NCBI GenBank assembly: GCA_037903475.1
Contig: JBAJFG010000073.1
Span: 124,001 to 188,000, forward strand
DNA length: 64,000 nt
Source: Ancylostoma caninum
Lineage: Eukaryota > Nematoda > Chromadorea > Rhabditida > Ancylostomatidae
Direction: 5' to 3'
Positions 39,001 through 50,687 of this stretch are shown here, one piece after another. Positions within the stretch are counted from its first letter, which is position 1. The number at the start of each line of letters is the position of its first letter. Under the pieces are notes generated by a model. It was given only the letters and a program-made list of their open reading frames with translations, made no database searches and was not told the DNA's origin. A program made the translations under genes and the position numbers.

Positions 39001-39214
39001 TTCCTATAGGAATTCCTTGCTGTTTTTTTTTTCAATTTCTGAAATCAAACGGTCTGGGCGTCTTAGCCACGAATATGTTCTTAACGTTTAGCTAGTGCTG
39101 TGCTAGGATATACTTTCTTTCAGAATGGAACTTGCAAATAACCAGCTGGCAGCAACCAACGCTCAGATGGCCAAAAGATTGAGAATTGATCCATCCGCAT
39201 TGGAGAAGTCTTAA
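36086..39214 (+). CDS. bcas2: Pre-mRNA splicing factor SPF27 (BCAS2 homologue), complete, 6 exons
   Basis: SPF27/BCAS2 is a core subunit of the PRP19 (NineTeen) complex, which activates the spliceosome in the nucleus. Exons: 36086-36139, 36439-36528, 37729-37815, 37905-38066, 38126-38229, 39124-39214, totalling 588 nt in one frame (195 aa). Diagnostic stretches are DALPYLDTEYND and ALRLIDQECK near the N-terminus, and a helical, probably coiled-coil middle and C-terminal part rich in Glu, Arg and Leu (ELMEEYAAESYLRRNRELEQ; GSWVAMVTNNYR). The protein is slightly shorter than human BCAS2 (225 aa). The ATG follows a strong acceptor (TTTCAG) by 10 nt, consistent with trans-splicing. It lies 770 nt downstream of gen-1 in the same orientation, so both could be in one operon (inference). 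An AATAAA lies near 39833. Confidence 0.93.
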
Positions 39215-40125
39215 CCTCGTGTTCCTTTTGATCTCTTGATCTGTTGCTTTTATCTGTAATCTATTTGTTTTTTGTGAATTCTGTGGATGAACACTGCATT
39301 AGTACGTTTTTTCAACACATGGTCACTTATATCATAAAACAGCTTTCTGTCTTTGTGGGGGGGGGGGGGGTTGCAAGTGCTGCCCTGCACCTTTCTGCAC
39401 TGTCTTTATTATTGATGTCCTCTAACACTAGGAAAGTGCATGCTTGATGTTCTCAAGGGTATCGGACGTTCGATGCTCAGGATAACAATTGTCAGATTGG
39501 TGGTGAGTTCAATTTTTGCTACTTCCACATCTTTGGTGCTTTGTAATGATGCTTTGTCACTGCGTGTTAATATGTATGGCTCGTAATCGTTCAAATTCGT
39601 GATCGAATGGGCGTGCACCGTCACAACGACGTGGTGTAAAGTGATCCAGCCGTCTCTCACATGCCGTGCTGTCCGGCGTTTTTATCCATGATCATTATTT
39701 TCCCTCTTGTGAACCGAAGGAATGTGTGTTGCCGAGTGTTTAATGCATGAATCATTGTTTAACATACAGGAGGGATTGAATATGAGAGGGATGGCTATGG
39801 AACGCCTTCCGGAGAATAGATTATGGATTATAAATAAACATCTGATTGGTATCACCACATCAGATCCAGTATAAATGCCTTTTAGCTCCCGCTGAGGCGT
39901 TTTGGTTCCTTTCCCGTGGTTTTCCTAGACTGATTGACATTGTGGTTTTTTAGTTTCTGTTTCCGGACTTCTTGGCTCCTTGAATTCCCGGGCTAGTTAC
40001 TCTATGAAGGGAATTATGCACACGTAATTGTTTCTCTCACACGTTCGGCTTGAGACGGTATCCTCTACAATGTTTTGAAATTCCTGAAAAAAAAAAACTA
40101 GCCATGATGATGACCTCTATAAGAG
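39215..40125. other. 3' flank of the SPF27 gene
   Basis: Contains the 14-G run and a possible AATAAA at about 39833. No gene was recognised. Confidence 0.5.
39357..39370. repeat. Run of 14 G
   Basis: A homopolymeric G tract in the 3' flank of the SPF27 gene. Runs of 12 G (29046-29057) and 11 G (31050-31060) lie in gen-1 introns. Confidence 0.95.
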
Positions 40126-40425
40126 TTATAAATATAAGTGAATGGTGAGTTCTTCACCATTCATTAAAGACAACTTCTTCACGAGCAGTGCCAGTTTCTT
40201 TCCTTGTGCGGACTCATGGGTAATTGTTGTGGCTAGAACCAAATTTTCGCCATCTCTTGCAGTGATCTTCATAGTTGGCTTTTCCTGTTTCATTGTTGGT
40301 CGGCAGGGGTTACATTTGAGGCTAACCCGCTTTTCTTCAGTGAGCAAACCTAGTTTATTCAACCGGACTTCATTATTAGCACATTTTACTAGTTGGCCAT
40401 TGAAAAAGCTGGCACTAGAGTAATC
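40126..40425 (-). CDS. Candidate terminal exon, unrecognised
   Basis: A minus-strand frame of 99 codons ending in TAA. It reads SASFFNGQLVKC, then VRLNKLGLLTEEKRVSLKC, and ends MNGEELTIHLYL. Acceptor-like CTCTAG lies at its 5' edge. The Lys/Glu-rich, non-repetitive composition resembles coding sequence. It could be the 3' exon of a gene convergent with the SPF27 gene. Confidence 0.35.
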   Translation of the reverse strand, partial: DYSSASFFNGQLVKCANNEVRLNKLGLLTEEKRVSLKCNPCRPTMKQEKPTMKITARDGENLVLATTITHESAQGKKLALLVKKLSLMNGEELTIHLYL

Positions 40426-41251
40426 CTATGGTTGCGAGAAGTATGTGGATGCCCAACGCTAGGCTGGGCACGGTTCTCGCTCGACTACACTCTGTGGAGA
40501 AGCAAGTTGAGTTTTTCGCGGATGATGATTTATATTCTTTTTCTGATTGATTAGGTCCGCTGTTACTGGATTAGCTCTGTCGTTCTTCTCTTTGAAAGTA
40601 GCAAGTCGGCTGATTTAGTTCCAATGCGACAAAAACTATCCAAAACTCAGAGAACGTGACATCTCTCACGCAAACACTTCAAAGATAGTCTCGCGCAGCT
40701 ATGGGCGGAGACGCTCCTCTCAGTTGCAACTTCATGACAACCTAGTCGATCCCAAACATCATTGGCACACCGCCAGAAGATTGTTATGTTCTTGACTAAC
40801 CATATCTACAGTACTACCACAAATTTGTATCCACTTTCCTATCGCTCAATATTATATGAGCTCACATGAGCTCCAAGAAGGTGAAACCTACTCCATAGAG
40901 CTCAAGGGTCGCCCAATACGTTGCACCCTCCGGAAACATCTTCTAAATTTGTTCAGGATTTCGCTTATGAATTTTTGTCCATTAAAAGCATTTGTCATCT
41001 ACGACCTTTAAATGGATTTATCACTATTAATCAACAATCAGTAGCCTCCTTAAACGTCACTTATGAGCTGAAAGATTCGTAGCGGCATGCTCCCTACCAA
41101 GATCAGTATGTTGCGTCGTTAATTTGGTCCAAAAATTATACAAAGGTTACATCATTGGGGTTTTTTATAGTTTTTGTCTTTACTTTGTTGGTGGTACAGC
41201 GCCTAAACGATGTGCACCTTATTTACGTGTATTGTGACAATCGGATCGCCA

Positions 41252-42174
41252 TTAAACTGCATTCTTGTGGTTAGTTTTTTGGAGCTGATTGAATAATTCT
41301 CGCATTCTTGGATTCGTATCAGGAAGAAAACTTGTAACTATTCGTCGGCAATTTGTGAATGAACGCTGTTCGCTCCATGTAAACAAATTTGTAGTTATGC
41401 CAGGTCGGGTGGGATCAGCTGATTTAGTCATCTGATCCACTGTTGGCCTCTTTTCCTCCGGAGGTTCACGAAGTTCAATTCATTTACCATCTAACACATG
41501 AAATCAAGACTGGAACGGTTAAACCGTTCCACTATTGATTTCATGCGTTAGATGGTAAATAAAAGTTAGTTTGGGTGTATGGAAAGTCCACTGTACTACT
41601 GAGTAGTGCGGTGAATCTGATGGATCAGGTTTTTTGTGGCGCTAACATCTTTAGTAACATATTTTTAGTTCTGTGTGTGATGTAAGAGAGCTGAATTATG
41701 TCCAGGAGATAGGGATAACATATTTTTGCTCAAAGGCAGTTTTGAGATGAAATTTTGCTTTGTATCCTGATGACCATGGTTGGCGTTTCAAGCTGTTAGC
41801 AAGTGGCACTAGAAATACCCGAGTTTTTTTTGTTACTAATTCTCAATTGTTTCTTGTCCTATAATGTAGAAGTCTATTCTTCTGTTTAGTTAACGTTATA
41901 TGCTTGGCGCGAGACTTCATTCTGTGTGTAATAAGATGCAATTGGGAATAAAAGGTATAAATGTTACGGTTCTACGCAATATATTTAATTTTAGCCATCA
42001 ATGGAATATTCACAGCAATGATGAGAGAAAAAAAATCAAAGCTTGAGACAAGGGGGGCATAGAAAATGCATGTGTACCTTTTAGTCTCTCGTAAACCTTG
42101 TCCCGTATAAGTTTCTTCTGTTTGGGTCAGCTCTTCGTTGCAAACAACACACTGACGAAGAGGTGTCGTCACTC
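41252..42174 (-). CDS. Two linked exon candidates with a Cys-x2-Cys pair, unrecognised
   Basis: The segment 42174-42078 reads LRQCVVCNEELTQTEETYTG followed by QGLRETK and a GTACAC donor in phase 2. The segment of about 41457-41252 reads VDQMTKSADPTRPGITTNLF, continues RRIVTSFLPDTNPRMRELFN, and stops. They can be joined in phase through an acceptor at AAAAGAG, but that acceptor is weak. The CVVC pair could bind metal. No start codon was found and the family is unknown to me. Confidence 0.35.
41482..41560. repeat. Compact hairpin with arms of about 37 bp
   Basis: ATTTACCATCTAACACATGA on the left pairs with TCATGCGTTAGATGGTAAAT on the right, with only a few mismatches and a very short loop. Non-coding. 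Confidence 0.88.
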
Positions 42175-42678
42175 ATTTCATTCATTGCAAAGGATGACTT
42201 GTTCATAGCATGATTTTTTCAAGGCGATAACAATTTCTTCATTAGAACAGCTTTGTGCGGTGCGGTTTCTGTCAATTTTTCCCTCGAAAGCCCATTCATC
42301 ACATTTTCAAACGGAATTTCCGCTGAAATTCGTTTTTTGGAAAATCTTCTATGTCTCTCCATAAGGTGACAGGATTTTTGAAGTTATCAAATTCACAAAC
42401 AGAACAAAAGATGCCAAATTGAAAAATGGCATGAAGCTTTCATAGCAGCGGATGCCAGAGACTTTGGAAAGCATCGAAAAGTCGGAAATTCTGGGTTGCC
42501 ATGAGCAATATTCGAACTTGTGAGACTCACGGAATCGTTTTTCTTTTGTCAAAAATTAACTACCCAAGGAGGAGTTTGCATAAGTACAGATTCTTCTCAC
42601 ATATCCGCATATTTTTGCATTTGAAAATAATGCCCATGCAGTCGTTTGCCAGGTCCTTATTTAAATATGCGTTTAGCT

Positions 42679-43175
42679 TTACATAGGTTCTAAGTTATGA
42701 TTGCGACCACGAAGCGGAATCCAAATGGTGTAGGAACCATCGGCTCGATTCACAAGTTGTGCCCCTATGAAAAGTTCTGTGAAAAGTACCAACGATGGTT
42801 AGCTTTGTCGAAAATCTTGTGCAACACGTAATGTGAAAAGATGAAGGAAGTAGAAGGTTGGTTCGCCAACTTGGTCTTAGTGATTCCACCACAAACCCAA
42901 GCCCTGGTAGATGCGTCCGGGATTTGTCGCTTCGAAGAAAAAATACCGGGTGTGCGGTAGCTATCAGTGGAGATCAGTGGACACGACACTGCTGACTCAT
43001 TGTGGTAACCAGTGTTTTTTCTTTGTTGTGGAGGATGTTCTTTAGTAAACGAAACAATTGATATGATTTTATGAGGCAATTTCCAGGGTTAGACTGGAAG
43101 AGGGTTGACGTTCCAGTCAATTCCCCTAACTTTCCGAGATGTTTTTCTCGCTGTCGTAATGTTAAGGTACAATAC
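42679..43175 (-). CDS. Exon-like fragments, unrecognised
   Basis: Two short minus-strand segments follow plausible acceptors and end in stops: 43175-43089 (VLYLNITTARKTSRKVRGID, then WNVNPLPV) and 42764-42679 (AQLVNRADGSYTIWIPLRGR, then NHNLEPM). Each ends a frame, so they cannot both belong to one unbroken message as read. They may be remnants of a retroelement or a decayed gene. Confidence 0.25.
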
Positions 43176-43398
43176 CTGAATTCCTCAAAACAAGAAACGC
43201 TCAAATTTCACAATTTAACATTTAATTTATAGCAAATTGCTCATAAGTAGGTCGAACAGACACGTACGGTTTTCGTGATCTACGCGGACTTTCGATAGAC
43301 TGCATTCCACCAAATTATAGAGGGTGGAACGAAAAGAACGCAGCTTCGCGGGCCGAGTGTACTTTTTTAAAGAATTTAGCGAGGCTTTTGTACTTGTG

Positions 43399-43447
43399 AC
43401 CCTGTCTGCCTGGCAGCCATTTCACATGGCTGCCAGGCAGACAGGGT
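43399..43447. repeat. Perfect 22-bp hairpin with 5-nt loop
   Basis: 43399-43420 and 43426-43447 are exact reverse complements, with loop TTCAC. The stem is GC-rich (CTGTCTGCCTGGCAGCC) within AT-rich surroundings. The loop is short for a microRNA precursor. Confidence 0.93.
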
Positions 43448-44234
43448 GTTTAATATTTAGTAACAAATTATATATAAATTACTGTTTATACATAAATTAT
43501 TAAATTATTAGGCTGCTGCGAAATTAATTGCCGAAATGGACCCTTAAGTTCAAAGTGTTGCAACGGCTCAAAAACCACTTCTTTTCATCAGTTTAGCAAC
43601 CATTCCATTTGGTAGAACCTCTCCTACAATCTGGCATGGATTGCACTCCTCTACAAAAAAAAACTGAAATCACAGGAATTTGCGAACTTCTGAAAGGCAG
43701 TTTCGGCGTGCACCCTTACAGCACCACCAAACTCCTGACACAACCTTCTTAGAGAGATCTGGTTTAGGAAACTTAGAAGTGGAAAAACGTCTCTACCCAT
43801 ATCCATTCGCATTTCTTGTTATCGTACAGAAACCGAGCTTCATCCTCAGTGATTACTTATTCTAGAAATAAGTAGTTTTGGGACGTAAGTTATAGGATAT
43901 GTCAGAGCCGGTAAGACGCTAGTCATCGTTCAGATCGTGTGGTATTAATGTCCGCACCTTTCTCATCTCGTTAAGTCCAGTGTTTCGAAATCGTAGTATA
44001 GTGAGCGCTCATCCCTGCCCTCAACCTCCAAATAGCATTACCCGGGTTAGGTTCCACGACTGCCCTCAACGCTCCATCGTCTGGGAACAACCTGTAGTCA
44101 CGACCATGGTTGCTTTGGGATAAAAATCGACGGAATGAAAATTTGTGACCGAGTAGCTCACCGCTCATTAGGAAGGCGATTTTAAGCAAAAAAAAGCAAG
44201 AGAACCGCTCACCTCCGGCTGAGAGTGTCTCAGT

Positions 44235-44417
44235 TTGAACTCATCAACCATAATCACCCGAAAATCGCGTTGGTTCATCATTTGTTCGCGATTCCATAAA
44301 AATCCTCTGGAAAGAGCTAGCCAGAATATTAAAGCAGCCTTCGAAAGAGGAGGGAAAGTCCCACCAAAAGATTACATAAATTGGGCTGAAGTTGCCCAAA
44401 TTGGGCAAAAGAGAAAG
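44235..44417 (+). CDS. Exon-like open frame, unrecognised
   Basis: The frame contains NPLERASQNIKAAFERGGKV followed by PPKDYINWAEVAQIGQKRK and a GTTTGT donor. There is no matching neighbour exon. Low-confidence exon or relic. Confidence 0.22.
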
Positions 44418-45490
44418 GTTTGTTTGAGCATACTACAAAACGGCAATTATTTTCGCAACAATCTGATATCATCTTATAATAATTTGATAATAAATAATAT
44501 TTCCCTGGCTTCGCTCCGCATGTACATATGATCACTACCTCGTTGAGTACCTAGAGTACCAGCATTCTGGCAAAAATTCCTCGAACTGCATGGGAGCAGC
44601 AGTATTTGGATTTTTCGAGTCTGAAGAGTTGAGAAGCGAGGCTGTTTTTATATTTAACGAAAAAATCACAAGTTGATGTTAGGGGATTTGTTTAACTTTG
44701 GAAAAAGAAACTGCCAACTGGGGCAAAACTTGCTGACCTACTATTACATATACTTCTGTTTGACGGCGTTGTTTGATTTATTGCCATTGAGGGCCACCCA
44801 TTCCATTTTTGAAGGGAAAAATTTTGAGACACCTTCCATGTATGTCAGTTATGTTTGCAAGTCATCAAGTTTCGTTTTCTACGTGGGACATGTGAATGTC
44901 GCTTCTCAAGTGTCTGACTCAAACGACTCGAGCTTTTCTGTCAATAGGCGTTACCGAACAGACGCAAGAGGAGAGAATTGACACGCATTCATCGTTCTGA
45001 CCATTGCCCAAAACTATTTTTTTTTTGTGGAACACAAGTGTTTTTTAAGCCCACAACAAATCCTACAAATCTGTAGCCTGATGCTGCTGAGTAAACATGG
45101 TCTGCTTCAGTGCGACAGGCGGAAGTTCAAACACAACGCACTCATGGAGTTATCTCATTATCGGTTGCGACCCGTCTCCTCTTATCTTCGATTTTGGTGT
45201 GGACAAGTTTCAAGGACGTATCTTTGCGGATCGGGGCGTGCGTCCTTTTCGAGCGTAGTGCTCTTCCACGTATCCTGGTTTTCTCCCGAAAAATGAACAT
45301 CTGCACGTTGAGTTAGCCTAATCTGCATTCTTTTTCGTAACCCACCCGACTCAGGCACAATACTTTTCCTGCCACGAGTAACCTGGAAATGTTTGGAAAC
45401 CATGGGTAAATACAGGAAAAAGCGCAAAACATTTATTTGACAAGTCTACTCTTCCCAGTCAACGAATATCGATCCAGAGAATTTTCTTAG

Positions 45491-45613
45491 TCAAAAGAGG
45501 TTTGTCCGGTGGCACTCGTGAACTAGGCGTCGTGCCCACCCACCGTTAAAAGTGCGCGTCACCTCCCATCGATGCTGTTCCAGACGTTCGTTTTGTGTAG
45601 TCTTCTTGGCCAT
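45491..45613 (-). CDS. Small open frame beginning MAKKTTQNERLEQHRWEVTR
   Basis: ATG-initiated, 40 codons, GC-richer than its flanks, with a possible GTGGGT donor after 24 codons. It could be a first exon. No family recognised. Confidence 0.22.
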   Translation of the reverse strand: MAKKTTQNERLEQHRWEVTRTFNGGWARRLVHECHRTNLF

Positions 45614-46713
45614 CTTTGTGAGTCATGCCATCGTTTCGTCCGTGGTTCCCAGGGGTGATTGATGCTTCAAAGGCTAACAGCCGTATAAATAATGAGAATG
45701 CCTGTCTTTAGCACTTCTGCGGTTGATTTTGCTTAGTTTTTTTTGTTCAGCATTTCTCTCATTATTCAGCAATCTCTAGCTCCTCATGCTTTCAAAGGCT
45801 TCAGAATCTGTGAACCTGATTCTGTTGCTATAACTAGCTTCAAAATATATTTTTCAGCGTTTTCGTAACGTTCCGGTCGGTATACTGGATACAAATCCTG
45901 ATATTAATTGATTTTGTTCGATCATTGAAAAAGTGTATTTGAAATGGGACGCTTAGTACATGTTACGATCATTCCTCGTCTGTCATTTGCTTTGTATCGT
46001 CTTGTACTCTTATTTTCAGATACTTCCGGTAAACTTAACGGGATTTCTACGAGGTTGGAGAATTGTTGTGGGAAAGGTTTCGCTATATTCTTTCCGTTCA
46101 TCACAAACGAGTTTCCAAATCCATTCTGATGAGTATGCGTTTCCAGAGTTTTAGAAATTGCTTTCATAAAAGGTAACTTCAATAGCACACAATTCTATGT
46201 TTTGTTTGAAGACCCAAGATACTTGGGATGATATTATAAACTCAAAAGAGCGTGAAGAAGTGTGTGGTATTCAAAGAGACATGCGAACAACCACCATCCC
46301 TTTGAAGCAGTTTACATACGCCATTAGGCTGCTCTAATGTTTTTCTGTTGATTTCTTGAGGGTCTTTTCGTGCTGAGCTGGGTAAGGAGTGGGTAAGCGT
46401 AAGACTTGAGTTCGTTGTGTAGCAAGAAGCCGACTTTGTACTATTTGAATTTCGTGACTCGTGCTACCATAACATCCGACACGTCAAGTAGCTTTGCTAC
46501 ACGAGTTCTTTCCTATAAGTAATACAGTTACGTTACAAATTAGCTATCGAAAAGTAAAATGATACAGTCAGAGGATAACATTTTCCTAGATGTTTTGAGT
46601 GAATGTCCATAGGTGAAAAAGCGTTGCTTCGTTGGAGTTTTAGTCGATGAAAAGAAAAAAAAGTGATGGAGGTTCGACTCTTACGTTCTCAGTGCCGGGC
46701 ATTGTGGAAACTA

Positions 46714-46989
46714 TCAGAACCAAATGGACACTTTCTTCATAACAGTTCCATTATTCAATCGATAGAAATCAAGAAACTTCTTCAAAATATTTGCCACTGG
46801 AAACTTTTCAGGAATTGTGTCCAAAGCCAGAGCTCCTGGCAGTCTTTCTTCCTTTCCTTCCAGAAAGTTATGAAATTTCGCCACCCTAACTCTTGCAATG
46901 AGTTCCAATTTGGTTAACGAATGTTCATGCTTTTTGCCGCAAAGCTGCTGAGCGTGTGTTCGCAGCCATGCCTTCTCTTCGACTTTTCT
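46714..46989 (-). CDS. Open frame of about 91 codons, unrecognised, possibly a terminal exon
   Basis: It reads KVEEKAWLRTHAQQLCGKKH, then LTKLELIARVRVAKFHNFLE, then IPEKFPVANILKKFLDFYRL and a stop. The charged, helix-like composition is coding-like and the opposite strand is not. No start or clear acceptor was found; the frame is closed upstream by TGA at 46990-46992. Confidence 0.35.
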   Translation of the reverse strand, partial: RKVEEKAWLRTHAQQLCGKKHEHSLTKLELIARVRVAKFHNFLEGKEERLPGALALDTIPEKFPVANILKKFLDFYRLNNGTVMKKVSIWF

Positions 46990-47256
46990 TCAACGCAACT
47001 CCCATGCACGTAGAATACGCTAAGCTTAGGAGGATTTCTATTAAATCAATCACACCACTAACCCAAGTGGCTGGGCTTCACCTGGCCGCTATGGTTAGTG
47101 ATGAAGCTCTTGACTAATTGTTATGGTCACATCTATCTGTTGATAAAGTAAGATATACTGGTTTATTGCCCGATTTGACAGATTCACCGTAAAAAATTGA
47201 TGTTAACGGCTAAAGAAAAGTCAGAGATAAAAACGAACATCTGATGCAATCTCTTT

Positions 47257-47895
47257 GAATTTCCGGCGGCGTAGCCTTTGGGTTTCGTCGAAAAATGGGC
47301 GTGGCTGACGATGCCCCACGGATATGCAGCTGCTGCGGTACTCCTGTTGACAGCCATGCACACTCACAAAGAATTGGGTGACTAGCTAGCATTTGAACCA
47401 CTCTTTCTTACCAGTAACGATGAATGCTTGCTAAGAAGCATACTGAATGAAATTTTTGTTTAGGTTTGAAAAATGGAAATTGTGCGATTAAATTTTGAGT
47501 TTATGACTTGTACTCCCGAAAAATTTAGCGGGATTTTTTTCTGTCAATGAAGAAGGTTAGTCGTTGGGCTAGTCACAAAATCTCCGTCCTCTTCATCAAA
47601 TGATGTCATTTTTAGCAGTTACGGTAAAACCAGTTCTACATACACTATCCATGATTTCGAACCCGTAATTTTAACAGCTTTGAAGCATCGAAGACGTCCT
47701 GCTTTCAATTACTGGCATTTTCGGTGTTATTCATGTTTACTGGTTAAAGAAGTGCTACAAACGCTCAATAGTCACCCTTCCTTGTGAGTGCATGTGGCTG
47801 TCAGCAGAAGCTGCGTAGCACCTCCATATCCGTGGGGCATCATTAGCTACGCCCATTTTTCGACGGGACCCAAAAGCCCTCCCTCCGAATTTCCG
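47257..47895. repeat. Inverted pair of repeats of about 125 bp
   Basis: 47257-47383 and 47770-47895 are imperfect reverse complements, sharing GTCGAAAAATGGGCGT and GATGCCCCACGGATATG, separated by about 390 bp. Open frames on these arms are repeat sequence. Confidence 0.85.
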
Positions 47896-47899
47896 TTGG

Positions 47900-49700
47900 T
47901 TTTTAGGATGGTAATCTTTGTGGATCAATGCTTTCACATTGATCAATATTACAACAATATTACAACTTGTATGAGAATTATGAGCAGGAAAATTAAGCAA
48001 GCTTCCATCAATGCTTAGGCATACCGAAAACCGCGCGGTCATCTATGTCTTAAATGCATTAATTGCTGCTAGTTCCTAAATTGCAATTTCCCTACGGCTT
48101 TCTATTCAAAGTATCATACTTTGCATTTGTTTTTTGCTTTTCGTCATCATTGCCGTGGACTTCTCCATCTTTCTACGTGGTGCACTTTTGGAACAACCGC
48201 TCGTCTTCTGTGAAACGTTGTTCCTATACACCTCTGTTCTCAGCTCCTTAAATCTCCTTATTTAGAAGGATTCGGCGTTTTCAGATTTGAAATCGAGCAA
48301 GTAAGGGGGCTCGTTCCGGCACTGCCAGCTTTCTCTACGCTTTTACGTCATTTTTAATGAAGTAAAGCGTAGATGTTGTCAACATTGTGGTGTTACTTCT
48401 TTGTTTTTTTTTATGAATTTCATGTGATTGGCTCTATGAATCCATTATCCTCATTTTCTGAAATTGCTATGAAGACATCCTCAAAATCCACAACATTACC
48501 CGATTCAGTGTTTTTCAAAGTCAGCTGCGAAACTGCGTATCATGTCAATGTCGCTATGTCTCGTTATTCTTTCCCTTCTCCCAAAATTTAATTTCTTGAT
48601 GGTTGCCTCGATCGTAATTTTTAAGTTTGGAATGTAGTGTGTTTCCAGAAACAAATTTGATCTAAACAGTGTGGAAATCATTCCGAATCGCTACCGCATC
48701 GTCTGTAGATCGATCTTTTTCTTCTGATGTTCGCTGCTCTCTTCTTCTCTGCTCAGCTCTTTTTCTTCAGTAAATTTTGTGGATGCGATTAGTGGTGATT
48801 ATGGTTAACCTGTTCGAAATGTAAGTGGCACGTTGTCGCGTAGAATTGCCACACTGCTACATTGTGCGCCGTTTTTTAAGGATAAATTGCCAGTCGTGTG
48901 AAAAATTGGATCGATTTTCTCCTCGCAACGCTGGGTACAAAAAAAACAGCTAGTTTTCCCTCCATAGGCCTGTTGGCAACGAGCAATTTTCCTTTCGTAA
49001 ACCCATGATTTCGAAGGAATTTTGTCGGAAGTGCACAGATGTGTTTACTCAGGATTTGTAGGCTTTCACGTGGAACATAACAGCTGCCTTGTGGCAAGAA
49101 AATGTTAGCGGACAATCACTCAACTTCTACTCCGTGCTTCCGCTCCGCTTTAATCTTTTATGATGTGATTTTTAGTGTGAATTTGTAGAGGGAAACAGAT
49201 TTATAGGGGGTGTCTTGTCACTGGATCGGTTTTCTTCACAAAATTTCCACTAGGCTTTCATTAAGCGGATTATTCAAAGTCCTGATCACCAAAATCGCAC
49301 TAGTTTTCTACCGTAGTCTCGTTTTTGTAGGATTACACTGGAAGTATACGATATAGGAGAGTGAAATGTTAGGGTTTTTATTATTAAAGTAATAAAATGC
49401 TAGTATCAGCGGAGAAATCAGAGTAGTGACCTTGGGTTACCGCAGCCTTGCTAACGTAAACATGGCTACAGTACAAAGTGGATACGATGTTCATTTTTGT
49501 TACTTTTAAGAACCCTTTGATCAACCAGTGAGGAAATTTCCGGGATTTCTTGGCGAAAAAAAGTGGGATAATCCCCTATCAGATTGCCTTCTCCTTGCCA
49601 AAATTGTCAAAAAATATCTCTTCTTCGTACTGTAAACTAACGACATCCCTACAAAAACGGTGAAAAGGTAGAGAACTGGTGTGGTTTTCGTGATCAGGGC
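47900..49700. other. Non-coding stretch
   Basis: Only short T-rich open frames. A diverged fragment of the hairpin family lies near 49208. Confidence 0.4.
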
Positions 49701-49702
49701 AT

Positions 49703-49868
49703 CAAATGATCTCTCTGAGACGGGTGTAAGCCAAGATTTCTAAAAAAATCGGTCCGATGACAAGACATCCCTTATAATTTCCGATTACAGAATTATAAGG
49801 GATGTCTTGTCATCGGACCGATTTTTTTTAGAAATCTTGGCTTACACCCGTCTCAGAGAGATCATTTG
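49703..49868. repeat. Near-perfect hairpin with arms of about 77 bp
   Basis: 49703-49779 and 49791-49868 are reverse complements that differ by one extra T in a homopolymer, with an 11-nt loop. A diverged fragment (GGTGTCTTGTCACTGGATCG) lies near 49208, so it belongs to a dispersed family. Confidence 0.93.
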
Positions 49869-50565
49869 GTGAAGGGCTCTTAGCATCACTCATAGATTTC
49901 TTCGTTTCTTTTTTCTTTGGGTAGCAGTAGCTTTTTTCAACTCCATGGATGCTCGTTAACGGATCTGCCTTACACATTTTATTATATCATGGCTATAAAA
50001 CAAGTAAAAAGGATTTTACTGAAATCTTTATAGAAAAGGATGACCAGTGGCAGCAGTCGTGAGCGTTCATGGGAGGTTGTGGTCTTTTTGATAGCGCAGC
50101 GCAGAATATACGAGTTTGAATAAAAATTGCTAAATTTAGCAAACTCAGCATCCGTCTTGTCATAATTCAATCCCTTATTCATCGAATCCTTGTCCAGAAC
50201 TTTATCCTATGAATAAGTAGTACTACACATAGTAGATCCGCTGTTGTGAATTTCATCAGTTGGTGTTCTGCTGCAGTCATCCTTCTGTTCTTTTCTTCTT
50301 AATTTCGCATGTAGTACTTTCAACTTTCACTACCAGTTTACGAGCATATCAATAAAAAATGAATCATCTCGTTGTTTTTTTTTTCTGGCTGCTGAAACGG
50401 CCATGCAATCATCGCAGTCTTTGATGAGTTTGGCGCTTCTCACGCCATGCTTTCATTTTTTTCGTGTGACATCACCTCTAAATTGTTGGTTGTTGCTGCT
50501 ACTTCCTCAATTCATTGTCCACTCAAGTGGAATGGAATTCAAGTGGGTAAATTCTTACCGTTCAG

Positions 50566-50621
50566 GTACGCCCGTACTCTGCCGCTGGCTATGGTCGAGG
50601 GCAAATCGTCGACGACCTCAG
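50566..50621 (+). CDS. Short exon candidate
   Basis: 56 nt between a TTCAG acceptor and a GTGAGT donor, reading YARTLPLAMVEGKSSTTS. It is more GC-rich than its surroundings. No partner exon was identified. Confidence 0.25.
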
Positions 50622-50687
50622 GTGAGTGTCATTGATCGATTAACGCAAACCTGCGGCGTGGTTCATGACATGCGCGAGGACTCCTTT

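Noticed and set aside
43971..44189. Minus-strand frame with FPDDGALRAVVEPNPGN
   Set aside because: No splice context and no recognised family; possibly repeat-derived, so not listed as a gene.
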